In this document: piece after piece, positions 8,232-16,515 of the stretch
Position numbering within the stretch: position 1 is the first letter of the stretch
How the letters are laid out: the number at the start of each line of letters is the position of its first letter
Source of the DNA: Marivita sp046591575
GTDB taxonomy: Bacteria; Pseudomonadota; Alphaproteobacteria; Rhodobacterales; Rhodobacteraceae
Length of the DNA stretch: 64,000 nucleotides
Direction of reading: 5' to 3'
Assembly (NCBI RefSeq): GCF_046591575.1
Contig: NZ_JBIQWA010000010.1
Coordinates: forward strand, 62,001 to 126,000
The notes under the pieces: generated by a model
What the model was told of the DNA's origin: nothing
The model's database searches: none
The model's input: only the letters and a program-made list of their open reading frames with translations
Translations under genes and position numbers: made by a program

Positions 8232-8614
8232 GAGCTTTCCAATATGGTCACACTGACGCCCGACACATCGCGGAGTTTGACCAGAACATCTGTCAGCCGC
8301 TGCGCTGTGACACCCGGTTGCAGTGCGATCAGCAAAGGCGTTGTGTCCTCTGTCTTGTCCCTCCGGAGTTCAGAAAGCCGCGTGGCAAGGTCTGGCAAAA
8401 GAACGGGCGTCCCATTCAGCCGCACCGCATCCGGGCCAAGCTGCGCAAAGATCGGCGCGTTGTCGGCCACAGCGGTACCGCCGCTGCCCGAGGTCAGGTC
8501 CACCTCGGCAAAGCGCGTGAAGGTGGAGGTCAGCATAAAGAACAGCAAAAGCAGGAAGATCACGTCAATCAACGAGGTCATCGAAAGCCGCTTACGCCGG
8601 GACAAATGTCGCAT
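8228..8614 (-). CDS. exbD: ExbD-type proton-channel subunit (first copy of the haem-linked motor)
   Basis: This 128-residue ExbD/TolR-family protein has the canonical MTSLIDVIFLLLLFFMLTS helix at its N-terminus, including the proton-path aspartate, and a periplasmic domain ending in GVSVTILE. The frame is open further upstream to 8701, but the ATG at 8614 (MRHLSRRKRLSMTSLID) places the basic segment and helix where the family has them. It overlaps the end of exbB by 23 nt. It is paired with a second, divergent exbD immediately downstream. Confidence 0.9.
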   Translation of the reverse strand: MRHLSRRKRLSMTSLIDVIFLLLLFFMLTSTFTRFAEVDLTSGSGGTAVADNAPIFAQLGPDAVRLNGTPVLLPDLATRLSELRRDKTEDTTPLLIALQPGVTAQRLTDVLVKLRDVSGVSVTILESS

Positions 8615-9251
8615 CCAAGACCTCGTCTGTTTGCGTCTGTGAATGGCTGGTTGGGCCGCTGATCGTCGCAATCGCGCGTCCGGCAAAGACGCGCTCCGCA
8701 TCCATACGCGCCTCGAACCAGGTCAGCACCGCAGCGGTTGGCATGGCCACGATCAACCCCGCCGCCGTCGTCAGCAATGCAACCCAGATCCCTCCGGCCA
8801 GAATGGACGGGTCCACTTGCGCCCCGGCCTCCTGCAATGCCTGAAAGGCAGAAATCATGCCCAGAACTGTGCCGAAAAGACCCAGAAGAGGGGCCAGTTG
8901 TGCCACCGTGTCCAAAAGTTTGAAGCCGCGCTCCAGCCGAAGAAACAACGTCTCTGCCTCTGCTTCCATACGGGCCGTGTCCGCGCGGTGATGCAGACCC
9001 AACGCCACGACCGGCTTAAGGTAGCTCGTCGACTGACCCAACGACGCGTGCGCATCCGAGATGCGCCCCGCGTCCCAGCTCTCAATTGCCGCGCGCAGCG
9101 CCGCGTGCCGTCCGACACCGGCTGCCCGGAATTGCCAGATTTTGTAAAGAATGACCGCCATCGTCAGCACCGAGACCGCCATCAGGATCAGGACAACCGG
9201 ACCGCCAAGCGCGGCCATCCGGCCAATCGCATCTATCGTTGCGTCGATCAT
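8592..9251 (-). CDS. exbB: ExbB/MotA/TolQ-family motor subunit (haem-linked)
   Basis: This 219-residue inner-membrane protein has three hydrophobic segments at about residues 17-37, 110-135 and 152-178. It carries the family core LAPLLGLFGTVLGMISAFQAL and GGIWVALLTTAAGLIVAMP. With ExbD it uses the proton gradient to drive TonB. It is translated from an ATG that overlaps the stop of the small secreted protein upstream (9248-9251) and is followed by two exbD genes and tonB. The operon faces hmuR, which supports a role in haem uptake. Confidence 0.93.
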   Translation of the reverse strand: MIDATIDAIGRMAALGGPVVLILMAVSVLTMAVILYKIWQFRAAGVGRHAALRAAIESWDAGRISDAHASLGQSTSYLKPVVALGLHHRADTARMEAEAETLFLRLERGFKLLDTVAQLAPLLGLFGTVLGMISAFQALQEAGAQVDPSILAGGIWVALLTTAAGLIVAMPTAAVLTWFEARMDAERVFAGRAIATISGPTSHSQTQTDEVLDATFVPA

Positions 9252-9679
9252 CCCGACACCTCTGTCGCGATGCGACTGGTTAGGCTAAGCTGCCCCGCGC
9301 ACATCGCAGGTGTGACGCCGGTGCCGGTGCATTGCGATGCGCCGTTGAAGATGATCCGGGACAGACCATCGCAGTCCAGATTTGGCACGACGAACTGGCG
9401 CACCCGGGGGCGGGCGGAGGGCAAGGTGCCAAAATCAAAAAGTGTGAGCCGGTCCACCTGTCCTTCGCCGTTGAACAGGACCGCTTCGAATACCACGGTT
9501 TCGATGTCTGTTGCATGGCCATTCTGCACAAGAAAGCTCAGGACACAGGCGTCATTCTGTGCTTGCGCGGCGTTCAGCTCTATCGTCAGTTTCCCGGCGG
9601 CGTCTTCATCCGCCACACTGTGCGCGGCAACGGACGCAAACAGTAAGAAGGCTGTCGCAAATGATTTTGGGTTTCGCAT
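9248..9679 (-). CDS. Small secreted cysteine-containing protein, first gene of exb-tonB operon
   Basis: This protein of about 143 residues has a signal peptide (MRNPKSFATAFLLFASVAAHS), then a domain with cysteines in the sections ACVLSF, LDCDGLS, ASQC and AMCAGQ. An upstream ATG at 9703 is in frame, but the ATG at 9679 has a good GGAG site 5 nt before it and begins the signal peptide cleanly. It is a clear paralogue of the protein at 27109-27543, which also heads an exbB-exbD-exbD operon. The family has no function I know. Position suggests a periplasmic accessory of the motor. Confidence 0.8.
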   Translation of the reverse strand: MRNPKSFATAFLLFASVAAHSVADEDAAGKLTIELNAAQAQNDACVLSFLVQNGHATDIETVVFEAVLFNGEGQVDRLTLFDFGTLPSARPRVRQFVVPNLDCDGLSRIIFNGASQCTGTGVTPAMCAGQLSLTSRIATEVSG

Positions 9680-10003
9680 GATATCTCCGCTGACTTTCAT
9701 CAACGTGCTGTCTGGCTGAGATCACTTGCGACCGGCTGGATGACACGACTTGTCTGTACCTTTTCATATAGAAAAATCCTGACAAAAACACCCTGATATT
9801 TACTTTTGCCCGAAACGCCGCTGAAATTGCGATAAGCTGCGGCAAACCCCTTGGACTGACGTCCTCACCAGGATCGGCGGCACATCGCGATTGGCCGGTG
9901 GAATCTTCGGACTTTCGTGAATTTGCATGCGCCCGAGATTGGGGCAGTTGTCAATCCAAAGACTCTGGCTATGATCGCGCGCTAATAAAATGGGAGGAAT
10001 GAT
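9680..10003. other. Divergent intergenic region, exb operon / TRAP operon
   Basis: About 320 nt without a convincing gene. It should hold the promoters of the leftward exb-tonB operon and the rightward TRAP operon. The part at about 9760-9800 is AT-rich. TGACACGACTTGTCT near 9738 is one base off the TGA-N9-TCA iron-operator pattern. A GGGAGGA ribosome site precedes dctP. Confidence 0.5.
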
Positions 10004-10996
10004 ATGTTTAAGCAAACTCTAGTGGCCGCAGCGTGTCTGTCGGTATTTGGCGGTGCGGTGCTGGCGCAAGAGAAGATGCGGATTTCGCTTCAGCTTCCGC
10101 TGACCAGCCATCTTGGTGAAAATCTTGTGCTGTTCGAGAAGGAAGTCGAAGAACGCACCGGCGGCGCGATTGATGTCGAGATCTACGACAGCGCCACACT
10201 TTACAAAGATAGTGAAGTGCCTGCGGCGGTTGGGGCTGGCTCGATCGAGGCCGGTGTGGCCTCTCTGACGCGCTATGTCGGTGATGCGCCGGCGGTCGAT
10301 GTGTTTTACATGCCGTTCCTCTTTAACACCGAAGACAAGGTGCGCGCGGCGGTTGCCGAAGGCGCGCCTGTCCGCACAGCGCTAGAGGCCGAGATCGCCA
10401 AGACGGGCGGTCAGGTTCTTTACTGGCAGGCCTATGGCGGTGCGATTCTGCTATCTCAGGACGACCCGATCCGTACCCCTGCCGACCTTGAAGGCAAGAA
10501 AGTGCGGGTCTTCGGCAAAACGCTGGGCGACTTTGTGTCGGCCGCAGGTGGCGCTCCGACGCTGATCTCGGGGTCCGAGCAATACCTTGCCTATCAGCGG
10601 GGGACAGTGGACGTTGGCATGACAGGGGTGTCCGGTGTGAAATCGCGTAAGCTGTGGGAGGTCATGGACACCATCACCCGCACCAATCACGCCAATATCG
10701 AATTTGTCGTCGTGGTCAACACGGACTGGTGGGATGGTCTGGATGCGGAAACGCAGGGCCATATCCGGGACGCGGCCAATGTGGCGCAGGATGATGTACG
10801 CGACCGCATGAGCCAGATCGAAGCCGACGCCTATGCCGCCGCCGAAGAAAACGGAATGACAATCGTCGATCTGACCGAAGAAGAGCTCACCGCGTGGCAA
10901 GCCGTCGCACAGCCTGTCTATGACAGCTATATCGAGGCCACAGGCGAGACGGGCGAGGCGATCCTTGAATCGCTTGGCGTGCAGTCCGGCTCGTAA
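10004..10996 (+). CDS. dctP: TRAP transporter solute-binding protein (DctP family)
   Basis: This 330-residue periplasmic binding protein delivers a small carboxylate-type solute to DctQM. It has a signal peptide ending in GAVLAQ, then the DctP-type fold: LPLTSHLGENLVLFEKEVEERTGG near the start, and GKKVRVFGKTLGDFV, whose arginine normally binds the carboxylate. YQRGTVDVGMTG lies in the second domain. It has the usual length and is first in a dctP-dctQ-dctM-lyase cluster. The substrate cannot be told from sequence. The adjacent lyase-family enzyme hints at a C4 or branched dicarboxylate or keto acid. Confidence 0.93.
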   Translation: MFKQTLVAAACLSVFGGAVLAQEKMRISLQLPLTSHLGENLVLFEKEVEERTGGAIDVEIYDSATLYKDSEVPAAVGAGSIEAGVASLTRYVGDAPAVDVFYMPFLFNTEDKVRAAVAEGAPVRTALEAEIAKTGGQVLYWQAYGGAILLSQDDPIRTPADLEGKKVRVFGKTLGDFVSAAGGAPTLISGSEQYLAYQRGTVDVGMTGVSGVKSRKLWEVMDTITRTNHANIEFVVVVNTDWWDGLDAETQGHIRDAANVAQDDVRDRMSQIEADAYAAAEENGMTIVDLTEEELTAWQAVAQPVYDSYIEATGETGEAILESLGVQSGS

Positions 10997-11054
10997 ATTC
11001 TGACGTAACTCTTTGGAAGCGGGCGGCCATTTTGGCCGTCCGTTTGATGTGCTC

Positions 11055-11552
11055 ATGTCCCTGATAAGCCGTATTTCCTGGCTGGCCTGCATGATTGGTG
11101 CAGTGCTGATGGCCGCGACCGGTGCGATGCTGACCTACGAGGTCATCGCGCGGTATTTTTTCGTCAAACCGACCATATGGGCGGCCGAACTCAGTCAGCT
11201 TTGCCTGATATGGGGGTGCTTGCTTGCGATGGCGCATTTGCTGACGCTGCGGCGTCACATCACGGTGAATGCCGTAACATCGCTGCTGCCCGAGGCTGGG
11301 CAACGCGTCTGCGCGTATCTGTCCCTGATCGTAGTGATCGTGTTTTCGGCCATTGTTGCCTTCTGGGGCTTTGATATTTTCCTCAACAGTTTCGAACGGG
11401 GCCGCACAACCGGGTCGATCCTGAACTTGCCGATCTGGATTTCAGAGGCATCCGTGCCCATCGGTTTCGGGCTTCTTGCGCTGCAAGGCGTGGTCGAGCT
11501 GGCGCGTCTGAAAGACGCCGACAGCGCCAGCTTGGGAGCGACCCACGAATGA
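11055..11552 (+). CDS. dctQ: TRAP transporter small permease (DctQ)
   Basis: This protein of about 165 residues has four membrane helices and the DctQ hallmarks YEVIARYFFVKPTIWAAELSQ and LRRHITVN. The frame extends to an upstream start at 11013, but MSLISRISWLAC at 11055 gives a normal DctQ N-terminus. It lies between dctP and dctM and overlaps dctM by ATGA at 11549-11552. It forms the membrane complex with DctM, and import would be driven by a sodium gradient as in characterised TRAP systems. Confidence 0.92.
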   Translation: MSLISRISWLACMIGAVLMAATGAMLTYEVIARYFFVKPTIWAAELSQLCLIWGCLLAMAHLLTLRRHITVNAVTSLLPEAGQRVCAYLSLIVVIVFSAIVAFWGFDIFLNSFERGRTTGSILNLPIWISEASVPIGFGLLALQGVVELARLKDADSASLGATHE

Positions 11553-12823
11553 CGATTATCCTGATTCTTGTCACGCTTTTTGTTGTCCTGTTGCTGGGCG
11601 TTCCGGTGGCGTTTGCGCTGGGTGGAATGGGGCTTGGCATGCTTATGTTGGGCGGGTTTTCCCCGCTGATGGCACCGCAATCTATCCTGTCCACGCTGAA
11701 CGGGTTTATCCTTTTGGCGGTTCCGCTGTTTTTGCTGATGTCGAACCTGCTGCTGAAAGGCGGGGTCGGGCGTGATCTGTTTGCCGCCGTTCAGGCCTGG
11801 GTGGGCCATTGGCCTGGCGGACTTGCCGTGGCGACCATCATCAGCTGTGCACTGTTTGCCGCGATCTCGGGCTCGTCTGTGGCAACCGCAGCCACCATCG
11901 GTACCGTGGCCATTCCCGAGATGATCAATCGCGGATATGAGAAACGTTTTGTCTATGGTTTGCTCGCGGCAGGTGGAACGCTGGGCATTCTGATCCCGCC
12001 ATCGATTCCGATGATCGTCTATGGCTTTGTCACCGAACAATCGGTGATTGCCCTGTTCCTTGCCGGGATCGGGCCGGGCCTGTTGCTTGTTACGCTGTTT
12101 ATCGTTTTTGCCATGCTGCATGCCAAACTTTCCGGCAATTTCGAAAACGTGCCCAAGGCCACCCGACAAGAGCGTATCGACGCGTCAAAACGTGCGCTGC
12201 CGTCGGTGGCGCTCGCGGCGTTGGTGATTGTCGGTCTTTACTCCGGCGCGTTCACACCGACCGAGGCGGCGGCGGTCGGCTCTGCCGCGGCACTGTTCAT
12301 CGTGGCGTTCTGGCTTCGCACCCTGACATGGGCCACACTTTGGGAGGCGGTGCGCGAATCTGCCATCACCACCGCCGCGATCCTGCTGATCGTCGCCGGG
12401 GCCAAGGTGTTCGGTAAGGCCATCGCCCTTTACCGTATCCCGCAGGACATTTCGGCGTTTCTTGCGCAAACGATCGATGGGCCGATCATGTTTATCATCG
12501 TGGTGTCTTTGGTTCTGCTCCTGATGGGGCTGGTGTTCGAGGCGTTGTCGATGATCCTGATCATGACACCGGTGCTGTTGCCGGCCGCGTTGGGGCTTGG
12601 TTTTGATCCGATCTGGTTCGGGATCTACATGGTGATCATGGTCGAATGCGCGCTGATCACGCCGCCGGTTGGGTTGAACCTCTACGTGATCCAATCCGTC
12701 GCCCGCACATCGCTGGCCAATGTGGCGCGGGGGGTCTGGCCGTTTCTTGCCTTGATGATTGTCACGGTCGGCATCCTGTACGCCTTTCCTGATCTTGCCC
12801 TTTATATCCCGTTCAAATGGTGA
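11549..12823 (+). CDS. dctM: TRAP transporter large permease (DctM)
   Basis: This 424-residue protein has about 12 hydrophobic helices and the DctM/SiaM signatures. These are GVPVAFALGGMGL near the start, AAISGSSVATAATIGTVAIPEM, GGTLGILIPPSIPMIVYG, GAFTPTEAAAVGS and LITPPVGLNLYVIQ near the end. It is the transport channel of the TRAP system and is translationally coupled to dctQ. The next gene follows after 4 nt, so the enzyme is likely part of the same transcript. Confidence 0.95.
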   Translation: MTIILILVTLFVVLLLGVPVAFALGGMGLGMLMLGGFSPLMAPQSILSTLNGFILLAVPLFLLMSNLLLKGGVGRDLFAAVQAWVGHWPGGLAVATIISCALFAAISGSSVATAATIGTVAIPEMINRGYEKRFVYGLLAAGGTLGILIPPSIPMIVYGFVTEQSVIALFLAGIGPGLLLVTLFIVFAMLHAKLSGNFENVPKATRQERIDASKRALPSVALAALVIVGLYSGAFTPTEAAAVGSAAALFIVAFWLRTLTWATLWEAVRESAITTAAILLIVAGAKVFGKAIALYRIPQDISAFLAQTIDGPIMFIIVVSLVLLLMGLVFEALSMILIMTPVLLPAALGLGFDPIWFGIYMVIMVECALITPPVGLNLYVIQSVARTSLANVARGVWPFLALMIVTVGILYAFPDLALYIPFKW

Positions 12824-12827
12824 CGTT

Positions 12828-13703
12828 ATGAACCACGCCAAAACACTGCGCGACCTGCTGGCGCAAGACACCTGCCACATCATGCCTTGCTGTTTTGACG
12901 CGCTGTCGGCCAAACTGATTCAGCAGGAAGGCTATGACCTGACGTTCATGTCCGGCTTTGCCGCCTCTGCCAGTCGGATCGGCGCGCCGGATCTTGGATT
13001 GATGAGCTATGCCGAGGTTGTGGATCAGGCCCGCAACATCGCCGACGCAATCTCTATCCCGCTGATCGCGGATGGCGACACCGGGTATGGGAACGCGATG
13101 AACGTGCGGCGGACGGTGGCCGGGTTTGCAAAGGCTGGGTGCGCGTCAGTGATGATCGAGGATCAGCTTGCACCCAAACGCTGCGGCCACACGCCCGGCA
13201 AAGCGGTGGTGTCGCGGGATGAAGCCTTCGACCGCATCCGCGCAGCGGTGGATGAGCGCGAGGCCCTGCGCGCTCGGGGTGGCGATATCCTGATCCTTGC
13301 CCGCACCGATGCGCGCCATGACCACGGGCTTGGCGAAGCGATTGACCGCGCGGCGATGTTTGCCGAACTGGGCGCGGACATCCTGTTTGTCGAAGCGCCA
13401 AAAACCGAAGCCGAAATGCGAGACGTCTGCGCCAATCTGCCGGGGCCCAAAATGGCCAATATCGTCGAAGGCGGGGCCACACCGGATTTACCCAATGCCG
13501 CTTTGCACGACATCGGCTATTCCCTCGCCGCCTATCCATTGTCGCTGATGGCGTCGGCCATGCAGGCGATGGTCACGACATTGCGCGCAATGCGCGATGA
13601 TGCGCGTCCCAACCAGATGGATTTCACCGACCTGCGCGCGCGCATTGGATTTAACGACTATTACGAAACGTCAGACCAATACGCCTCGTCCAAGCGCGAT
13701 TGA
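12828..13703 (+). CDS. Isocitrate lyase / PEP mutase-family enzyme
   Basis: This 291-residue TIM-barrel enzyme belongs to the ICL/PEPM superfamily. Visible motifs are GFAASASRIGAPDLGL, the metal-binding IADGDTGYGN, VMIEDQLAPKRCGH with the catalytic KRCGH loop (near residues 117-121), and ILARTDAR. KRCGH is typical of lyases (methylisocitrate, 2,3-dimethylmalate) rather than PEP mutases. The start at 12828 (MNHAKTLRDLLAQD) is preferred over an in-frame ATG inside dctM. It probably cleaves a 2-hydroxy or branched dicarboxylate brought in by the TRAP system; oxaloacetate decarboxylase activity is also possible. Confidence 0.88.
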   Translation: MNHAKTLRDLLAQDTCHIMPCCFDALSAKLIQQEGYDLTFMSGFAASASRIGAPDLGLMSYAEVVDQARNIADAISIPLIADGDTGYGNAMNVRRTVAGFAKAGCASVMIEDQLAPKRCGHTPGKAVVSRDEAFDRIRAAVDEREALRARGGDILILARTDARHDHGLGEAIDRAAMFAELGADILFVEAPKTEAEMRDVCANLPGPKMANIVEGGATPDLPNAALHDIGYSLAAYPLSLMASAMQAMVTTLRAMRDDARPNQMDFTDLRARIGFNDYYETSDQYASSKRD

Positions 13704-13715
13704 TCTGTGACCCGC

Positions 13716-15221
13716 TTACTGGCAGCCTCCGGCCGCCCATTGGCGCAGGTTTCGTTTTAGCGCCCCGTCGAAAGGATGCGCTTTTTCAAGCGATTTCTGG
13801 CCGCTCAAAGTCAGGTAATTGTTGGACTGCTCGCACAGACGTTCCCGGTTCCATTCGTGGCAGCTTGCGCAGGTGGCGTTTGCCCACAAAGCCTCTGGCA
13901 AATCTGGGATGGGCGGAAATTGCGGTGACAAATCGAACAGATCTGAAATCGCAAACCCGTCAATCGGAGAGCCGGGTGCCTGAAGGGGGCCATTGAAGGT
14001 CACGACGGTCGGAGCGGCCGCGCGTTCCTGAATGGCCGCGATTTCGACCTCTGGCGCGGGCTCTGTCACGCCGTCTCCGACTGGGTCGGTGCCGGTATTG
14101 GTGGCCAGCGCGGTGATTTCCTGTTTTGCGAATTCGGCAAAGGTTCCGTTCGGAAACGCGTCAAGATAGCCTTGGTATGCGGCAATGGTTGGATTGGCTT
14201 GTGCTGCCTCGAACATCTGCTGTTCCTGATCAGACGGGCCTGCGGTGACCGCAGCTGGGGCCTGCGGTTCGGGTGAGGTCAGTTCTTCCTCGATCACGGT
14301 GGCCAGCAATTCGCGGGCGTCGTTGACATGAACACTGTTGGGATAGCCGCGCAGGAACAGCATGATCTGAACCGGATCGCGCGTCGCCTGAACCGAATTC
14401 CACAGCTGCCGCGCGGCCAGTGCCTCTGGGTCTTCTGTTGGTGCGTCAACGAAGCGGAAATCACTGGTCAGCGAGGACGTGTCCCACGGCGTTTGCTGGC
14501 CAGCGGTCTTTTCCAGAACCGACACGCGCACCTGTTTAAACATTTGTTCAACCGCCAGACCCGGTTTGACCATTTCCTGCACCAAAGCCTGTGTGAACGG
14601 GCTGTTCTGGCCGGTGCCGTCCAAAGCCACGGCTCCGGGCGCGGTGGCATAGGACAGGAAGGTTCCGGTGGGGGCCTTCATTTCCGCAAGGCCCGGGTCG
14701 TTGAATTCCGGGATGTCGGCAAACGGGTTGTTGCGGCAGGCGTCGAGAATGACGAAATTCGTGCGATTGCGCGCCGAAGCCATCTGGCGCAACACAGACT
14801 GCGCCTCGACGCTTTCCAGATCAAGATCCGCAGCATCGCCCAGTGAAACATCGACCGGCAGCAAATAGTTGTTGCCAAAGCTTTGGACACCGTGACCGGC
14901 ATAGTAAAACAGCCCGGTTGTGTCGGGGCCTTTTTCCCGCAGGCTGCGCCCAAACTGCGACAGCGCGCGGTTCATGTCGCTTTGTGTCGCGTCGATCAGA
15001 AGCGTCACCTCGAAGTCGATGCTTTGCAGCGTTTGCGCAATGAGTTCGGCATCGCGTACCGGATTGTCCAGCGGCGACACCGTGTCATAGTTCGAATTGC
15101 CGATCACCAGCGCGACCCGATCCTGGGCATGTGCCAATGTCACCGAAGCGATCCATAAGAGTGTAATGAAAAAGACGTTTGTTAAAAAAGAGTTGGTCTG
15201 CGTTTTGAACGTACCCGGCAC
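13716..15221 (-). CDS. Secreted caspase-like (C14) protein with C-terminal CxxCH motif
   Basis: This 501-residue exported protein starts at a GTG (15221) with an AGGAG site 6 nt upstream; the frame extends further but lacks a better signal. Signal peptide residues 10-33 end in AHAQ. The caspase-like domain covers about 35-265 with RVALVIGNSNY, catalytic His110 in YYAGHG and Cys162 in LDACRNNP. Two short TPR-like segments follow (about 285-385), including AYQGYLDAFPNGTFAEFAKQ. Near the end CASCH (451-455) matches the c-type haem attachment motif. It is convergent with the lyase gene. Substrate is unknown. Confidence 0.87.
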   Translation of the reverse strand: MPGTFKTQTNSFLTNVFFITLLWIASVTLAHAQDRVALVIGNSNYDTVSPLDNPVRDAELIAQTLQSIDFEVTLLIDATQSDMNRALSQFGRSLREKGPDTTGLFYYAGHGVQSFGNNYLLPVDVSLGDAADLDLESVEAQSVLRQMASARNRTNFVILDACRNNPFADIPEFNDPGLAEMKAPTGTFLSYATAPGAVALDGTGQNSPFTQALVQEMVKPGLAVEQMFKQVRVSVLEKTAGQQTPWDTSSLTSDFRFVDAPTEDPEALAARQLWNSVQATRDPVQIMLFLRGYPNSVHVNDARELLATVIEEELTSPEPQAPAAVTAGPSDQEQQMFEAAQANPTIAAYQGYLDAFPNGTFAEFAKQEITALATNTGTDPVGDGVTEPAPEVEIAAIQERAAAPTVVTFNGPLQAPGSPIDGFAISDLFDLSPQFPPIPDLPEALWANATCASCHEWNRERLCEQSNNYLTLSGQKSLEKAHPFDGALKRNLRQWAAGGCQ

Positions 15222-15407
15222 TGAAGGCTCCTGCTTTGCTCTGACAACGGGCGTGGGCCTGTTGGTTCGCACACTAAAATATGTTTCTAGAATTAATATT
15301 TTTATCGCTTTTCGTAGGCAGTTATGCAAGTTTTCTGTTATTATCTTCTAATCTGAATTTTCGCGCGCTGAGGCGCTGTTTGATGTATTTTAACCCGAGA
15401 GGTGACA

Positions 15408-16466
15408 ATGAAAACTGCAGTTATTCATCTTTTTCTCCTTTGTGCTTTTTTCCTGTTTTCCACACACACACCGGTATCCGCGCAAAGTGCTGACCCGTTC
15501 GAGTATGGCTGGAATTTGGATGCGGACGCGTCTGAATTGCGGTTTTTGTCGGTCAAAAAGTCAAAAATTGCTGAATCCAGCTCCTTTGCAACCTTGTCTG
15601 GCGTCATAACCGAGGACGGGCAGGCCCAGGTCCGGGTTTTGCTGGATTCCGTCGACACCAAAGTCGATCTGCGCAATGTGCGGATGCGGTTTTTGTTTTT
15701 TGAGACGTTTCAATATCCCGAGGCGATCATCACGGCCCAGCTTGATCCGGCGGTATTGACCGATCTTCACCTCACACGCCGCAAGGAAATGGATCTTGCC
15801 TACACCTTTACCCTGCGGGGCGTGACGCTGGAAAAGACAACCGATGTGGCCGTTACACTCATCGACAATGACAGGGTGGTTGTGTCGTCGATCACGCCTT
15901 TGGCCTTCACACTCGAAGAGCTGGATCTCGAAGAGGGCCGCATGAAGCTGCAGGAAGCCGCGAATGTCGACATCACGCCGGTGGGAGTGGTCAGTTTCAA
16001 CTTTGTCTTCGACCGCGCGCAGCCGGGCACGCCTCCGGATCTGCCCGAAGCCCAGTTGTTGCCGGCCTCAGTTGCGTTGGAAACCCAGGGCGAGATGTCC
16101 GAAGAGGCATGTCGCGGACGCTTTGAAATTCTGTCCCGCACAGGCAATATCTTTTTCGCATCCGGCAGTGCCCGACTGGACGACAAAAGCCTTCCTTTGC
16201 TGGAAAACATTTATGATATCGTCAATCGCTGCCCCGGTTTCAGCCTCGAAATCGCCGGTCACACGGATTCCATCGGCAGCATTCAGCAAAATCAGACGAT
16301 CAGCGAACGCCGCGCCGCCTCTGTACGCAGCTGGCTTAGCGATAAGGGAATTTCACAAGACCGCTTGCGCGCCGTCGGTTACGGAGAGACCCGTCCGATC
16401 GTTGACAATGACACCGCGGAAAACCGGGCGCGCAATCGCCGGATTGAATTTACCGCGTTGAATTGA
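15408..16466 (+). CDS. Exported YceI-like / OmpA fusion protein
   Basis: This protein of about 352 residues starts at the ATG 15408, just after a GAGAGGTGA site. A signal peptide ends near VSAQS. Residues 30-190 read like a YceI-type beta domain (DASELRFLSVKKSKIAESSSF and LAYTFTLRGVTLEKTTDVAV). From about 235 an OmpA/MotB peptidoglycan-binding domain follows (NIFFASGSARLDD, EIAGHTDSIGS, NQTISERRAASVRSWLSDKG, RNRRIEF). It should link the outer membrane or periplasm to the cell wall. It is divergent from the caspase-like gene, so the two may share a regulatory region. Confidence 0.85.
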   Translation: MKTAVIHLFLLCAFFLFSTHTPVSAQSADPFEYGWNLDADASELRFLSVKKSKIAESSSFATLSGVITEDGQAQVRVLLDSVDTKVDLRNVRMRFLFFETFQYPEAIITAQLDPAVLTDLHLTRRKEMDLAYTFTLRGVTLEKTTDVAVTLIDNDRVVVSSITPLAFTLEELDLEEGRMKLQEAANVDITPVGVVSFNFVFDRAQPGTPPDLPEAQLLPASVALETQGEMSEEACRGRFEILSRTGNIFFASGSARLDDKSLPLLENIYDIVNRCPGFSLEIAGHTDSIGSIQQNQTISERRAASVRSWLSDKGISQDRLRAVGYGETRPIVDNDTAENRARNRRIEFTALN

Positions 16467-16486
16467 CCCCCGTATTGCAGATGAGA

Positions 16487-16515
16487 GGGTATCCCGGATC
16501 GGGGTGCCCTTTTTT
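16487..16515 (+). terminator. Rho-independent terminator after the YceI-OmpA gene
   Basis: GGGTATCCCG (16487-16496) pairs fully, allowing two G-T pairs, with CGGGGTGCCC (16500-16509) across a GAT loop, followed by six Ts. The T run overlaps the stop codon of the convergent large gene. Confidence 0.85.

Noticed and set aside
11255..12169. 304-residue minus-strand frame opposite dctQ/dctM
   Set aside because: It is rich in Arg, Gln and His with no domain or ribosome site, and the plus strand encodes clear TRAP permeases.
15270..15330. TTCTAGAA palindrome as an Irr/ICE haem-iron site
   Set aside because: The flanks do not match the fuller Irr consensus, and neither adjacent gene is an iron gene.
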